Origin: Bacteroidia bacterium
GTDB taxonomy: Bacteria; Bacteroidota; Bacteroidia; Flavobacteriales; Flavobacteriaceae
DNA: 64,000 bases
Direction: 5' to 3'
Assembly (NCBI GenBank): GCA_030427735.1
Contig: JAUIBP010000006.1
Span: 124,001-188,000, forward strand
The first letter of the stretch is position 1. Every line of letters begins with the position of its first letter. This document shows positions 34,787 through 45,359 of the stretch, one piece after another. The position numbers and the translations under genes were made by a program. The notes under the pieces are model-generated. The model saw nothing but the letters and a program-made list of their open reading frames with translations, had not been told where the DNA came from and made no database searches.

Positions 34787-36028
34787 TTGAAAACAGTACT
34801 TATTATATATCCACATTGGGTGCCTGCTAACTTAGCAGGTGTACAGCGCCCACGTTTAATAGGCAATTATTTAAAATCGTTTGGCTGGCATCCCTTATTG
34901 CTAACAGTCGACTCGAAATATTACGAAGAGACGCCCGATCCTGTAATTGCTAAAACAGCTTCTAAAGATATTGAAGTGGTTTATACAAAGGCGTATAAAG
35001 TTTCAAAACCACGCATTATAGGGGATATTGGTTTGCGAGCGTTTCCGTTTTTAAAAGAAAAGGCTTTAGAACTCTGTAAAACACGAAAAATAGATTGTAT
35101 ATGGATTCCGATACCGTCGTTTTATACGGCGTTGTTAGGCCGTATTATTCATGATAAAACAGGTATTCCGTATGGGATAGATTATATAGATCCATGGGTG
35201 CGGGATATCACCAATCAAAGCGATACACGTGCCAAGTTAAGTCAGCTGGTTGCACGAAATTTAGAACCTTATGCTGTAAAAAAAGCATCGTTTATTACAG
35301 GTGTGTCTACGCCTTATTATTGGCCGGTTATCGAGCGTAATTTTAAAACTCCTCCGGCACATGTGGGTATGCCATATGGTTTCGACCCTAACGATCATAA
35401 AATACAATTACCTAATTTAAAAATGCCATGGTATGGAATGCCAAATTGTAAACCTTGGATTTATGCAGGAGCATTCCTACCGAATTCCCATGTGTTTATG
35501 GATGCGTTTTTTAAGGCCATTGCTAAATTAAAAGATGATGGAAATTGGGATCCAGCAATACGCTTGTTTTTTATAGGAACTGGACCCTATCCAGCAAAGC
35601 GTATCACCGCTTATGCAGCAGATTATGGCCTAGAAGATATCGTAATCGAGCAACGCGAACGCCAGCCGTTTTTGTATATTCTAAATTATTTAAGTGCAGC
35701 CGATCGCGTGATGCTTTTTGGAAGCACTGAAAAGCATTATACGGCATCAAAAACCTATCAATGTTTATTAAGTGAGCGTCCTTTATTTACAGTATTGCAT
35801 GGGGAAAGCCAAGCGGTACAGGTTTTAAAGGATGTGAAAGCAGACCCCTTTTTAGTGCCTTATCATAACAGTGATATTAATGAAAACGTTTCAGAAGCTA
35901 TGGTTGATACCTTAAAAGCTTTTCAAAAAGAAGATTTGAACTGGCAACCCGATTTAAGCGAATTAAATCAATATTCGTCCAAAGAATCGGCTAGAGCTTT
36001 GGTTGAGGTGATGGATAGTGTTGTATAA
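34787..36028 (+). CDS. GT4-like glycosyltransferase
   Basis: 413 aa from a TTG (34787). VLIIYPHWVPANLAGVQRPR and LIGNYLKSFGWHPLLLTVDS match the N-terminus of a GT4-related family seen in flavobacterial polysaccharide loci. IDYIDPWVRDITNQSDTRAK and FITGVSTPYYWPVIERNF complete domain one. The C-terminal domain has RLFFIGTGPYPAKRITAYAA and RVMLFGSTEKHYTASKTYQC. No metal-binding motif is expected in this fold. Specificity unknown. Confidence 0.75.
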   Translation: MKTVLIIYPHWVPANLAGVQRPRLIGNYLKSFGWHPLLLTVDSKYYEETPDPVIAKTASKDIEVVYTKAYKVSKPRIIGDIGLRAFPFLKEKALELCKTRKIDCIWIPIPSFYTALLGRIIHDKTGIPYGIDYIDPWVRDITNQSDTRAKLSQLVARNLEPYAVKKASFITGVSTPYYWPVIERNFKTPPAHVGMPYGFDPNDHKIQLPNLKMPWYGMPNCKPWIYAGAFLPNSHVFMDAFFKAIAKLKDDGNWDPAIRLFFIGTGPYPAKRITAYAADYGLEDIVIEQRERQPFLYILNYLSAADRVMLFGSTEKHYTASKTYQCLLSERPLFTVLHGESQAVQVLKDVKADPFLVPYHNSDINENVSEAMVDTLKAFQKEDLNWQPDLSELNQYSSKESARALVEVMDSVV

Positions 36029-36114
36029 AAAAGTATTAAATAAAGTCTTCTAAAATGTAAAAACTAATTGAAAAATTACTATTAAGAGGATTTTAAAAAA
36101 AAATAAGTATACCT

Positions 36115-36867
36115 ATGTCAAATATAAATATGCGAAAAACATTATCTGAAGTTAAATCTAAATTTGAAATTCAATTTAGTAATTCTAAATATCTATTCAT
36201 CCTCAGTCATATGCGGAGTCGTTCTTCAGTTCTTTCTCATATTTTAGGGAGTAATGAAGGTATATGCGGTTATCGCGAAATGCATAAATCATATGTAAAT
36301 TATAAGGATGTTGTAAATATGAAAGCAACTTTGAAGGAGGAATTTAAAGATGAAATAGAAGGAAGGTATTTATTGGATAAAATTCTTCATAATAATCAGG
36401 AGATTTCTAGAAAAGTTATAGACATCACAAATCCTAAATTTATTTTTTTATTGAGAGAACCTGAGAGTACTATTAAAAGCATTATAAAAATGGGGATTAC
36501 TAGAGGTAACGATTTGTATAAAAACCCAAAGGATGCTACCAATTATTATTGTTCTCGATTAAATAGACTCTCTGAACTTGCAGAAGTTCAGAATCGTGAT
36601 TTTATTTTTGTCGATTCAGACGATCTTGTTAAAAAAACAGATTCTGTTTTAAGTAGTTTAACAGGTTGGCTGGGGCTTGAATCACCTCTAACTAGTGATT
36701 ATAAAATATTTAATAACACTGGAAAACCAAGTCATGGAGACCCATCAAAAAACATATTAGGAGGGAAATTAATGAAGACGGGTGGGCATCCAGAGATTGA
36801 AATTCCATCTCAGCTTCTGCAAGAAGCTAATGTTTCTTATGAAAGATGTAAAAGGATTTTAACTTAA
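36115..36867 (+). CDS. Sulfotransferase-like P-loop protein 4
   Basis: 250 aa. YLFILSHMRSRSSVLSHILG (about 24-43) has the hydrophobic strand followed by a Ser/Arg-rich PAPS loop (SHMRSRSS) used by a divergent sulfotransferase group. KFIFLLREPESTIKSIIKMG is the 3'-phosphate-type box, and RDFIFVDSDDLVKKTDSVLS a late strand-helix pair. Less canonical than the other three; a related nucleotide-binding transferase is possible. It lies among glycosyltransferase genes on the same strand. Confidence 0.65.
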   Translation: MSNINMRKTLSEVKSKFEIQFSNSKYLFILSHMRSRSSVLSHILGSNEGICGYREMHKSYVNYKDVVNMKATLKEEFKDEIEGRYLLDKILHNNQEISRKVIDITNPKFIFLLREPESTIKSIIKMGITRGNDLYKNPKDATNYYCSRLNRLSELAEVQNRDFIFVDSDDLVKKTDSVLSSLTGWLGLESPLTSDYKIFNNTGKPSHGDPSKNILGGKLMKTGGHPEIEIPSQLLQEANVSYERCKRILT

Positions 36868-37028
36868 AGATTTTATTGAATCATAAAAATCAAATATGTG
36901 ACGAGAAGTTTGAAGATATTAGAAAGTAATATAATGGATGCGAAATATATAAGGTTTATGATTCTTATGTTAGGTCGTTAATAAAATAATATAAATATAA
37001 TTTTATATAGTAAGAAATGACTCCAGTC

Positions 37029-38195
37029 ATGAAAAAAATAGCTATAGTATCTACACACCCTATACAATATAACGCACCTTGGTTTAAATTGCTATCTGCC
37101 AAATCAGAAGTAACTTTAAAAGTATTTTACACATGGTCTCAGGCAGCAGAAGATGTGAAAGATAAAACATTTGGAAAAACGATTAAATGGGATATACCGC
37201 TTTTAGAAGGCTACGATTACGAATTTGTTGAAAATAGTTCTAAAGATCCAGGAACGCATCATAAAAATGGTATAAATTGTCCAGAATTGGTTTCGAAAAT
37301 AGCGGCATGGCAGCCTGATGCGATTTTGGTTTTTGGTTGGTATTTGAAGAGTCATTTTAAAGTGATGAAACACTTTAAAGGAAAAATTCCAGTTTGGTTT
37401 CGAGGCGATTCTACACTTTTGGATGATCATCCAGGATTTAAACAGCAACTCAGAAAATATTATTTAACTTATGTTTACAGGTATATCGATAAGGTATTCT
37501 ATGTTGGGTCTGAAAATAAAAAATATTTTAAAGCAGTTGGGCTTAAAGACAAGCAATTAATTTATGCACCACATGCTATCGATAATGATCGTTTTTTTGA
37601 TTCCGAATCTAAGCTGTATGAGGAACAGGCCAAGAAATGGCGCTTAGAATTAGGGTATCAGCCTGATGATTTAGTGGTGTTATTTGCAGGGAAATTCGAG
37701 CCTAAAAAGCAACCAGACACCTTGTTAAAAGCTGTACAAGATGCAAATAAACTGAGAACGCAGCCAGTGAAATTACTTTTGGTGGGGCATGGCCCTTTAG
37801 AAGCCGATTTGCAACAACAGGCAAAAGGCGATACTAATATAAAATTCTTATCGTTTCAAAATCAATCTAAAATGCCAATACTGTATCGTTTGGGAAATGT
37901 GATGTGTCTACCTTCCAAAGGGCCAGGCGAAACTTGGGGGTTGGCGGTAAATGAAGCCATGGCTTGTGCAAGACCTGTAATCGTGAGCGATAAAGTAGGC
38001 TGCGCTACCGATTTGGTGCAACCCAGTGAAAATGGTTTTGTAATTAAAGCCAACGACAGTACTACTTTAAAACAAGTACTTTTAGACATTGATCAAGATG
38101 AATTAAAAACCTTGGGGGCTTATGCGCAAAATTATATTAAACAATGGAATTTTGAGCGCATTGTTACTGCTCTTGTTAACCAATTGAAATCTTAA
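37029..38195 (+). CDS. Glycosyltransferase family 4
   Basis: 388 aa from the ATG at 37029 (MKKIAIVSTHPIQYNAPWFK), the usual start of this group; an ATG at 37017 adds four residues. The C-terminal domain has VVLFAGKFEPKKQPDTLLKA, LLVGHGPLEADLQQQAKGDT and PGETWGLAVNEAMACARPVI, which contains the GT4 E-x7-E motif. It is a retaining, cytoplasmic glycosyltransferase, separated by 161 bases from the sulfotransferase-like gene. Confidence 0.9.
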   Translation: MKKIAIVSTHPIQYNAPWFKLLSAKSEVTLKVFYTWSQAAEDVKDKTFGKTIKWDIPLLEGYDYEFVENSSKDPGTHHKNGINCPELVSKIAAWQPDAILVFGWYLKSHFKVMKHFKGKIPVWFRGDSTLLDDHPGFKQQLRKYYLTYVYRYIDKVFYVGSENKKYFKAVGLKDKQLIYAPHAIDNDRFFDSESKLYEEQAKKWRLELGYQPDDLVVLFAGKFEPKKQPDTLLKAVQDANKLRTQPVKLLLVGHGPLEADLQQQAKGDTNIKFLSFQNQSKMPILYRLGNVMCLPSKGPGETWGLAVNEAMACARPVIVSDKVGCATDLVQPSENGFVIKANDSTTLKQVLLDIDQDELKTLGAYAQNYIKQWNFERIVTALVNQLKS

Positions 38196-38198
38196 GCT

Positions 38199-39176
38199 AT
38201 GAAAGATCAAACTATCGATATTTCTGTGGTGATGCCTACTTATAAGGGCATGCCATTAATGAAACAGTCATTGGAATCATTACTAAATCAGAACGATGTT
38301 ACTTTTGAAGTTTTAGTTGGAAACGATTGCCCTACAGATGAAGCTACTAAAGTTTATTTAGATAGTGTAAAAGATTCTAGATTAAGAGTATTTCATCACC
38401 CTCAAAATTTGGGGCTTTTCGGAAATCTTAATTTTTTAATAAAGCAAGCCAAGGGAAGTATTATACATTTATGGTCCCAAGATGATATCATGATGCCTAA
38501 TTGTTTATCTGAAACGGTGAAGTTTCATAAAGAAAATCCAGATATTGCTTATGCTTTTAGCCGTGTTGAGGTGATTGATGAATATGGAAAACTGATAGAG
38601 AAAATGCCTATTGGTAAAAATGAAACAATGAGTTCTTTAACTCATGATTTAACCTCCATTCTTGTAGGTAGTGTTCCTGGAAATATAGCTAATGTATCCA
38701 TTAGGAAAACTGTTTTTGAGCACTATGGTTATTTTAGAGAAGATTTAAAATATTCCGGCGATTTCGAGTTTTGGTGTCGCATAACGGATACATTACCAGT
38801 AGGCATTATACAAAAGCACTTGATACAGTTAAGACGTCATACGGGACAACTAAGTCGAAACCCAAGAATGTGGATTTACCGCATTCAGGAAAATGATGAG
38901 ATTATTAAAACATTTATGTCACGTGTTCCAAAGGATAAAAAAAAGTATTTAGAACGCGGTTTGTTATGGCGCGTGTATAATCAATACTTTGGACTGTATT
39001 TAAATTTATTACGTTCTGGAGATTCTCAGGAAGCCAAAGCATTTTTAAAAGTGATTAAAAAATATAGTAGTGTGCCGGGGTTTTATCTCCGATATGGTTT
39101 TTTAAAAGGGTTGCGTATAATCAAACAAGATAAACCTTTTTTACACTGGTTGTATTACAATAAAGCATTTGCTTAA
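38199..39176 (+). CDS. Glycosyltransferase family 2
   Basis: 325 aa. ISVVMPTYKGMPLMKQSLES (8-27), FEVLVGNDCPTDEATKVYL, and IIHLWSQDDIMMPNCLSETV (the acidic DxD-like pair is QDD). LKYSGDFEFWCRITDTLPVG is the acceptor region. GT-A fold, inverting. It starts 3 bases after the preceding GT4 gene. Confidence 0.9.
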   Translation: MKDQTIDISVVMPTYKGMPLMKQSLESLLNQNDVTFEVLVGNDCPTDEATKVYLDSVKDSRLRVFHHPQNLGLFGNLNFLIKQAKGSIIHLWSQDDIMMPNCLSETVKFHKENPDIAYAFSRVEVIDEYGKLIEKMPIGKNETMSSLTHDLTSILVGSVPGNIANVSIRKTVFEHYGYFREDLKYSGDFEFWCRITDTLPVGIIQKHLIQLRRHTGQLSRNPRMWIYRIQENDEIIKTFMSRVPKDKKKYLERGLLWRVYNQYFGLYLNLLRSGDSQEAKAFLKVIKKYSSVPGFYLRYGFLKGLRIIKQDKPFLHWLYYNKAFA

Positions 39177-39249
39177 TATGAAACAAAAAAGTCAGGCTAT
39201 TTGCAAGTGCAGACAGTAATAATTTTACTATTAACAATAAATTAAACTT

Positions 39250-40428
39250 ATGTCTATTAATACTGCAATTAATATTTTGGGAGCTTATGATCGCCATAAC
39301 TATGGCGATTTATTATTTCCTATTATTTTACAAAATTTTTTAAAAGATAATCTTGATAATGAAAAATATTCTATAAATATATATGCTATTTTAGAATCTG
39401 ATTTAAGTAGTTATGGAGCCTTAAAAACAAAAAGGATAAGTGATTTATACGAATCGATGAAAGGAGATTCGTCTGTTCTTATAGTCGCTGGAGGCGATGT
39501 TTTAACAGCGCAATGGGCATCTGTTTTATTGGCTTTAGATCACCCTGGGAAGGTACTTATGAAAGGGGGGAGAGTAACAAGCCGACTTTTTAATAGAAAT
39601 AAGTTAGCAAAATACTTATTAGGGGGAAAATCAGATTGGCCTTTTGTAATTAAAAAATCCGATTTCCAAAATTTAAAAGCGCTATTATATAATTCGGTAG
39701 GAGGAACTAATTACCATAAATTTGCAAATTTATTTGATGGATCTCTTTTTGGGGATTATTTTTCGGTTAGAGATGAAATTGTTTGTAATTCAATTAAAAA
39801 ACAGTATGAAGCTGTCAAATTAGTTCCAGATTCTGCAATTATTATGTCTGAATTTTATCCTTTGGATACATTAAAAACAATGATTAGTTCTAGTGTTAGT
39901 AAATTTGCCCAGGAACAGTCTTATGTGTTTTTCCAAATAAATAGGACTTTGGCTAGAGGTAAAGAGACAGAGTTAGCTCAAATCCTAAAAAGTATCTCTG
40001 AAAAATTTAACTTAAAAATATGTTTATGTCCAATAGGGAGAGCAAACAAACATGAAGATCATGTGCCATTACAGGATATTCATGCTATGCTCGAAACACA
40101 ATCATTTTATATAGACCATCCATCAATTTGGGACACTATGTTTTTAATAGCAAATTCTCGAATGTATATTGGTACTAGTTTGCATGGAGCTATTACAGCA
40201 ATGAGCTATAATGTACCTTATATGGGCATTGAAGTTACTAAGTTGAATCAGTATTTAAAAACATGGTCCGTTGAACCATTAAACAAAACTTTTAAGATAA
40301 ACAATATTTTGAACAACTTCAACGAAATTATAAATGTGGATAAAGAATTGTTAAAACAATCAAGAGACAAGCAAATACAGCTTGTGAAAGAATCTTTTGA
40401 TAATATGATACGTATAATTAAAGATTAA
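39250..40428 (+). CDS. Polysaccharide pyruvyltransferase-family protein 2
   Basis: 392 aa. ILGAYDRHNYGDLLFPIILQ (9-28) is the N-terminal GxxxxxNxGD pattern. VLIVAGGDVLTAQWASVLLA replaces the usual GGGG loop with AGGD. The C-terminal box MYIGTSLHGAITAMSYNVPY fits the family's S-x-H-G signature. It would add a pyruvate ketal, or a related PEP-derived group, to the repeat. It is longer than the first family member (342 aa) and only distantly similar, so the two probably have different acceptors. Confidence 0.78.
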   Translation: MSINTAINILGAYDRHNYGDLLFPIILQNFLKDNLDNEKYSINIYAILESDLSSYGALKTKRISDLYESMKGDSSVLIVAGGDVLTAQWASVLLALDHPGKVLMKGGRVTSRLFNRNKLAKYLLGGKSDWPFVIKKSDFQNLKALLYNSVGGTNYHKFANLFDGSLFGDYFSVRDEIVCNSIKKQYEAVKLVPDSAIIMSEFYPLDTLKTMISSSVSKFAQEQSYVFFQINRTLARGKETELAQILKSISEKFNLKICLCPIGRANKHEDHVPLQDIHAMLETQSFYIDHPSIWDTMFLIANSRMYIGTSLHGAITAMSYNVPYMGIEVTKLNQYLKTWSVEPLNKTFKINNILNNFNEIINVDKELLKQSRDKQIQLVKESFDNMIRIIKD

Positions 40429-40542
40429 CATTTAAAAAAACAAGAGCTGGAGCGTAATACGCCTTGTTATATTTTTTAAAACAAGAACGGTGAGCATTAA
40501 ATTAAAATTACGAACAGAAAAAATAAATAGAACTCAAGTAAA

Positions 40543-41946
40543 TTGAATAAAGAAGCGTCTAAAATTATTGGAATTTTGGCGGTGCCATGGCTAATAGGTG
40601 CTATAATGGGGCCACATTTTATGTCGAGTATGTTGGCTTTTTTAGCATTGGGTGTAATAATAAGTCTGTTTTTTAAATTGCGGAATCCGATTTATTGTAT
40701 TTTGTTTTTTGCCTTAGCATTCCAATGGTTAGCTATAAATATAAAAATAGTATATGGTAATATTATTGGGTTAAGGTTAGACGAACAGTTCAGTTTTTAT
40801 CAAAATATTTATAGGTTGTATGATGCAAATACGATTAGTAATATTGGATTGATATGTTTTAGTCTAGGCTTGTATTTAGCAACAAGGAAAAAATTATCTA
40901 ATATTACAATAGACGATATTATAGATCCGAGCTACTCTGTAAGAAAAATTTTAATTGCCTATTTAGTGCTTACATTTGGCTTTACATTCTTATTTGTATT
41001 AAAACGGTTTATCCCCGGTATTAATACCGTTTTAGAGGCGTTTTCGAAACTAAAGTGGGGTGTATTCATTTGGGCATTTATTTATGCTAATTATTATAAA
41101 AGAGATTTAAAACTTTTGTATTTGGTAATAGCAGCAGAAATTTTAATTGGTTTTACAGGTTATTTTTCATCGTTTAAAGATATTATTATTGTAACAGCAA
41201 TTGGCGTTTTAAGTGTTCTGTATAAAATTGATGGCACTAAATTATTAAAACTGTCCATTCTTGGTGTAGCTACTTTGTGTTTAGGCTTAGTTTGGACCGC
41301 TGTAAAATTCGATTATAGGGAATATCTTTCAGGCGGGGGAGGTCAGAAAGTTGTAGTTTCACAGGGAGAAGCTGTTAATAAAATGATTGAGTTATTGGAG
41401 GGACTAGATGCAGAAAAGTTAGAAGATGCTACAGATGATTTATTAGACCGAATCAGTTATATCGAGTTTTTCTCCATTACTTTAGATAATGTGCCTAGCG
41501 TTCTGCCTCATGAAAATGGAGCGATATTTAAAGAATCTGTATTGTTTTATTTTAAGCCGCGGATATTTTTTCCTGACAAGGGAATTATAGATGATTCCGA
41601 GCATACAAATAAATACACCATGTTGGGGTTGGCCGGAGATGGAAAAGCATCGCATAGTATTGGTTATATGACGGATGCCTATATTGATTTTGGTCCTTTG
41701 TATATGTTTCCTTTTTTAATGTTTTTGGGAGCCATTTTTGGCTATGCAGTTGTATTGTTTGCTAATAAATCAAAAAATATGTTTTGGGCTATTATTTTTA
41801 TCGCTCCTTTTTATTTCTTAATAAGTATATATAGTTTTAATATGATGAAAGTAATGGGGAAGTTTATAACCTATTTAATTCCTGTTTTTTTTGTAAGAAA
41901 TATATTATATAAACAATTTGATCGTTTTTTTCGAGTAACTGCGTAA
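40543..41946 (+). CDS. Wzy-like O-antigen/exopolysaccharide polymerase
   Basis: 467 aa, TTG start at 40543. It has about ten to twelve hydrophobic segments (IIGILAVPWLIGAIMG; LAFLALGVIISLFFKL; ILIAYLVLTFGFTFLFVLKR; and a C-terminal group up to FITYLIPVFFVRNILY). A large polar loop lies at about 255-370 (YREYLSGGGGQKVVVSQGEA to DSEHTNKYTMLGLAGDGKAS), as in Wzy/WaaL-type membrane proteins. It would join repeat units in the periplasm. Sequence identity in this group is always low, so the call is by topology and locus. Confidence 0.75.
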   Translation: MNKEASKIIGILAVPWLIGAIMGPHFMSSMLAFLALGVIISLFFKLRNPIYCILFFALAFQWLAINIKIVYGNIIGLRLDEQFSFYQNIYRLYDANTISNIGLICFSLGLYLATRKKLSNITIDDIIDPSYSVRKILIAYLVLTFGFTFLFVLKRFIPGINTVLEAFSKLKWGVFIWAFIYANYYKRDLKLLYLVIAAEILIGFTGYFSSFKDIIIVTAIGVLSVLYKIDGTKLLKLSILGVATLCLGLVWTAVKFDYREYLSGGGGQKVVVSQGEAVNKMIELLEGLDAEKLEDATDDLLDRISYIEFFSITLDNVPSVLPHENGAIFKESVLFYFKPRIFFPDKGIIDDSEHTNKYTMLGLAGDGKASHSIGYMTDAYIDFGPLYMFPFLMFLGAIFGYAVVLFANKSKNMFWAIIFIAPFYFLISIYSFNMMKVMGKFITYLIPVFFVRNILYKQFDRFFRVTA

Positions 41947-41947
41947 A

Positions 41948-42925
41948 ATGAAAGTCAACTATATTTTTAGAAAACGTTTACAACAATTCAATAGTATTGA
42001 GGAATTGTTTTATAGTATAAAGGCAGCACTGGTAACAGATAACCTTATTAAGGTTACGAGCGTACCGTTTTCTGGAGGTTCGCCTAATACGATTTTAAAA
42101 AATTTAAAGGCTTTCTCGAAAGAAAAAGAAACGGTATATCACATTACAGGCGATGTGCATTATATGGCTTTAGTTACAGGGAAGAAGACGATTTTAACTA
42201 TACATGACATTGGCTCTGCATTTCAAGGGAATGTGTTAAAACAATTATACATTAAGTTGTTTTGGTTTTGGTTGCCAGCTATATTTGTAAAGAAAATTAC
42301 AGTGATTTCAGAATTCACTAAAAAGGAACTGTCTAAAATTATTCCCTTCGCAATACAAAAGATTGTTGTAATTCCCAACCCCGTAAATTCGAAACTAAAT
42401 TATACTCCTGAAACTTTTAATACCACTTCTCCTCAAATTTTATTAATAGGGACTAAACCAAATAAAAATTTAGAACGTACTTTTGAAGCTTTACAGGGGG
42501 TAACATGTAAATTGTATATTGTTGGTAAACTCACCGAAAAGCAAAGTGATTTGCTAAAGAAATATAATTTAGAATTTATCAATGTGTTTCATGTGCCGTA
42601 TGATTCCATAGTGAAAGCCTATCAAGATTCAGATTTGGTATTATTTGCTTCTACTTATGAAGGATTTGGAATGCCTATAATAGAAGCTCAAGCTATTGGG
42701 CGACCAGTAGTTACATCAGGTTTAGGAGCTATGAAAGAGGTTGCTAATAATAGTGCTTGTTTGGTCGATCCGTATGATGTAAAGTCAATTCGGGATGGCG
42801 TTCAACGAGTAATTGATAATGCTGAATTTAGAGGAACTCTAATAGACCAAGGAAAAGAAAATATTAAGCGATTTCAATTAGAAATTATTGCAAAACAATA
42901 TCAGGATTTATATAAATCCATTTAA
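41948..42925 (+). CDS. Glycosyltransferase family 4
   Basis: 325 aa. VYHITGDVHYMALVTGKKTI and LTIHDIGSAFQGNVLKQLYI, then ITVISEFTKKELSKII and PQILLIGTKPNKNLERTFEA; the EX7E box is STYEGFGMPIIEAQAIGRPV. Retaining GT-B enzyme. It starts one base after the Wzy-like gene's stop and is shorter at the N-terminus than most GT4 proteins, which is normal for this subgroup. Confidence 0.9.
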   Translation: MKVNYIFRKRLQQFNSIEELFYSIKAALVTDNLIKVTSVPFSGGSPNTILKNLKAFSKEKETVYHITGDVHYMALVTGKKTILTIHDIGSAFQGNVLKQLYIKLFWFWLPAIFVKKITVISEFTKKELSKIIPFAIQKIVVIPNPVNSKLNYTPETFNTTSPQILLIGTKPNKNLERTFEALQGVTCKLYIVGKLTEKQSDLLKKYNLEFINVFHVPYDSIVKAYQDSDLVLFASTYEGFGMPIIEAQAIGRPVVTSGLGAMKEVANNSACLVDPYDVKSIRDGVQRVIDNAEFRGTLIDQGKENIKRFQLEIIAKQYQDLYKSI

Positions 42926-42938
42926 ATAAGGCTAGAAT

Positions 42939-44081
42939 TTGAAAAGTAATAAAGCTAAAGTATTAATTTTTATAGACTGGTTTTTACCAGGAACCCGATC
43001 TGGAGGGCCAGTGCGATCGTACGCAAATTTAATTACGCATTTCGAAAACGAATTCGAGTTTTATATAGTAACGCGAGATACAGATTATTGCGAAACACAA
43101 CCCTATACAAGTATTAAGTCAAATACGTGGAATCAATGGTCTAAAAACACTAAGGTGTATTATGTGTCTAATGATCAATTAAATAAAGAGACAATTAAAA
43201 AGGTTATTGCCAGTACAAATTTTGATTATGGGTATGTTAATGGTATATATTCGTTATATTTTTCAATATTGCCCTTATTTTATTTAAAGAAAACCAATAA
43301 ACCTGTAATTGTTGCGGCACGAGGTATGCTAAACCCTCAAGCATTTTCAGTTAAAAAGCATAGAAAACAATTGTTTTTAAAGCTGGCTAAAGTATTAGGG
43401 CTTTATAAGAATATAACATTTCATGCTACAAATTTAACTGAAGCAGATTATATAAAAACTATTACAGGTCAAAGTCAGGTTAAAATAGCGGCTAACTTGC
43501 CAAGGATACTGTCGGAAACAGTTAAAGAGCGTTACAAAGTTTCAGGAGAAGTATCAATGGTAAGTATAGCTAGAATTTCTAAAGAAAAGGGAACGCATCA
43601 TATATTGAATGCACTGAAATACGTACAAAATAAAAAAATACAATTAGATTTGTACGGACCAATTTACGATAGTGAATATTGGGAATCGTGTCTGGGTATC
43701 ATTAATAGTTTGCCAAGTACTATTAATGTGCAACATAAGGGCGTTATCGATGGGGAGAATATTCCTGAAACTCTAAAGGCTTACGAATTTCTTGTGCTGT
43801 TATCTGAAGGAGAGAATTTTGGTCATGCTATTTTGGAAGGATTATCAGCTGGATGTCCTGTGTTGATTTCAGACCAAACTCCTTGGCAGCAGTTGGAAGA
43901 TAAGCAGATTGGTTGGGACGTAGCATTAACTAATCCTGAGCAAATTCAAAACGCTTTGAATTATGCTATAAATATGGATGCAGAAGAATATAAAAAATGG
44001 TCTTTTAATGCTTTTAGATATGCCAAAGCCTTTTGTGATAATCCAGAGGTTTTAGAGGCTAATAGACAATTATTTAAATAA
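42939..44081 (+). CDS. Glycosyltransferase family 4
   Basis: 380 aa from a TTG (42939). ILIFIDWFLPGTRSGGPVRS is the GT4 donor loop with its GG. MVSIARISKEKGTHHILNAL begins domain two, and LLSEGENFGHAILEGLSAGC is the E-x7-E-like box. Retaining, cytoplasmic. It is followed after 19 bases by the UDP-xylose synthase gene. Confidence 0.9.
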   Translation: MKSNKAKVLIFIDWFLPGTRSGGPVRSYANLITHFENEFEFYIVTRDTDYCETQPYTSIKSNTWNQWSKNTKVYYVSNDQLNKETIKKVIASTNFDYGYVNGIYSLYFSILPLFYLKKTNKPVIVAARGMLNPQAFSVKKHRKQLFLKLAKVLGLYKNITFHATNLTEADYIKTITGQSQVKIAANLPRILSETVKERYKVSGEVSMVSIARISKEKGTHHILNALKYVQNKKIQLDLYGPIYDSEYWESCLGIINSLPSTINVQHKGVIDGENIPETLKAYEFLVLLSEGENFGHAILEGLSAGCPVLISDQTPWQQLEDKQIGWDVALTNPEQIQNALNYAINMDAEEYKKWSFNAFRYAKAFCDNPEVLEANRQLFK

Positions 44082-44100
44082 AGGAAATAAAAAATAAAAA

Positions 44101-45042
44101 ATGAAACGCATATTAATCACTGGAGGAGCTGGTTTTGTTGGATCGCATTTATGCGAACGTTTATTAAAGGAAGGTAATGAAGTTATTTGTTTGGATAACT
44201 ATTTTACTGGAAGTAAAAAGAATATCGAGCATTTAATGGATCATCATTATTTCGAATTGGTGAGACATGATGTTACGGAGCCTTATATGATAGAGGTAGA
44301 TGAAATTTATAATATGGCTTGTCCGGCATCGCCTGTACATTATCAATATAATCCTATTAAAACGATTAAAACGTCAGTTATGGGGGCTATTAATATGTTA
44401 GGTTTGGCCAAACGAGTTAAGGCGAAAATTTTACAAGCATCTACAAGTGAAGTGTATGGCGATCCTGCTGTGCATCCACAACCAGAAAGTTACTGGGGCA
44501 ATGTAAACCCAATTGGCCTGCGCTCGTGTTACGACGAAGGTAAACGTTGTGCAGAGACTTTGTTTATGGATTATCATATTCAAAATCAAGTTGCTGTTAA
44601 GATTATTAGAATTTTTAATACTTATGGCCCAAACATGAATCCTAATGACGGGCGTGTAGTTTCTAATTTTATTGTTCAAGCGTTGAAAGGTGAAGACATT
44701 ACCATTTTTGGAGATGGTACACAAACCCGTTCGTTTCAGTATGTAGACGATTTGGTTGAAGGTACGATTAGAATGATGAATAGTCGTGACGGTTTTATGG
44801 GACCTGTAAATATTGGAAACCCAGGAGAATTTACCATGATAGAATTGGCAGAGAAAATTTTGAAATTAACTAATTCTAAATCGAAATTGATTCATTTACC
44901 ATTGCCAAAAGACGACCCCATGCAGCGTAAACCTGTTATCGATTTAGCAAAAAAAGAATTAAACGGTTGGGAGCCTAAAGTGCAGTTAGAAGAAGGGTTG
45001 GTGAAAACTATAGCATATTTTGATAATTTGCTGAAAGCTTAA
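44101..45042 (+). CDS. uxs: UDP-glucuronate decarboxylase (UDP-xylose synthase)
   Basis: 313 aa. SDR fold: [17 protein letters not shown] (5-21), [31 protein letters not shown], and catalytic Tyr144-x3-Lys148 in [13 protein letters not shown]. The YDEGK spelling and [20 protein letters not shown] are diagnostic of UXS. It decarboxylates UDP-glucuronate (from Ugd, 20549) to UDP-xylose with bound NAD+. It shows that xylose can be a sugar of this polysaccharide. The gene stands apart from the other precursor genes, in the middle of the glycosyltransferases. Confidence 0.95.
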   Translation: MKRILITGGAGFVGSHLCERLLKEGNEVICLDNYFTGSKKNIEHLMDHHYFELVRHDVTEPYMIEVDEIYNMACPASPVHYQYNPIKTIKTSVMGAINMLGLAKRVKAKILQASTSEVYGDPAVHPQPESYWGNVNPIGLRSCYDEGKRCAETLFMDYHIQNQVAVKIIRIFNTYGPNMNPNDGRVVSNFIVQALKGEDITIFGDGTQTRSFQYVDDLVEGTIRMMNSRDGFMGPVNIGNPGEFTMIELAEKILKLTNSKSKLIHLPLPKDDPMQRKPVIDLAKKELNGWEPKVQLEEGLVKTIAYFDNLLKA

Positions 45043-45359
45043 TTTTTGGTTTTTATTTAATCATAGTGAGAGAATGAATTTTATCGGAGTTCTACAATTA
45101 TAATAATGGCTGTTCAGATTGTTAAATAATAGTTAGTTAAGTATTTTTAAGATTTCTATTTGAATTGTGAGATTGGGTTATTTTGTTGGAATTGGCTTTT
45201 GGAAACAGTTTTGAATTTGAATAAATAACAGGATTTTTAGATTGATTTTATAGCAGGACAAAACCATTTAAATTACAGAACCAAAGGAGATAGGAAACAT
45301 TAAGTTTTGAAAAGAATTTTCTATGAATAGAAATATATAATATACAAGGGTAAAATAAA
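45043..45359. other. Intergenic region, no gene seen
   Basis: 317 AT-rich bases with no supported coding sequence, hairpin terminator or TAnnTTTG promoter. It may hold decayed sequence; a weak promoter for the acyltransferase gene cannot be excluded. Confidence 0.5.

Noticed and set aside
36868-37016. Very short frame (15 codons from about 36933) between a sulfotransferase-like and a GT4 gene
   Set aside because: Too short and without any feature to support translation.
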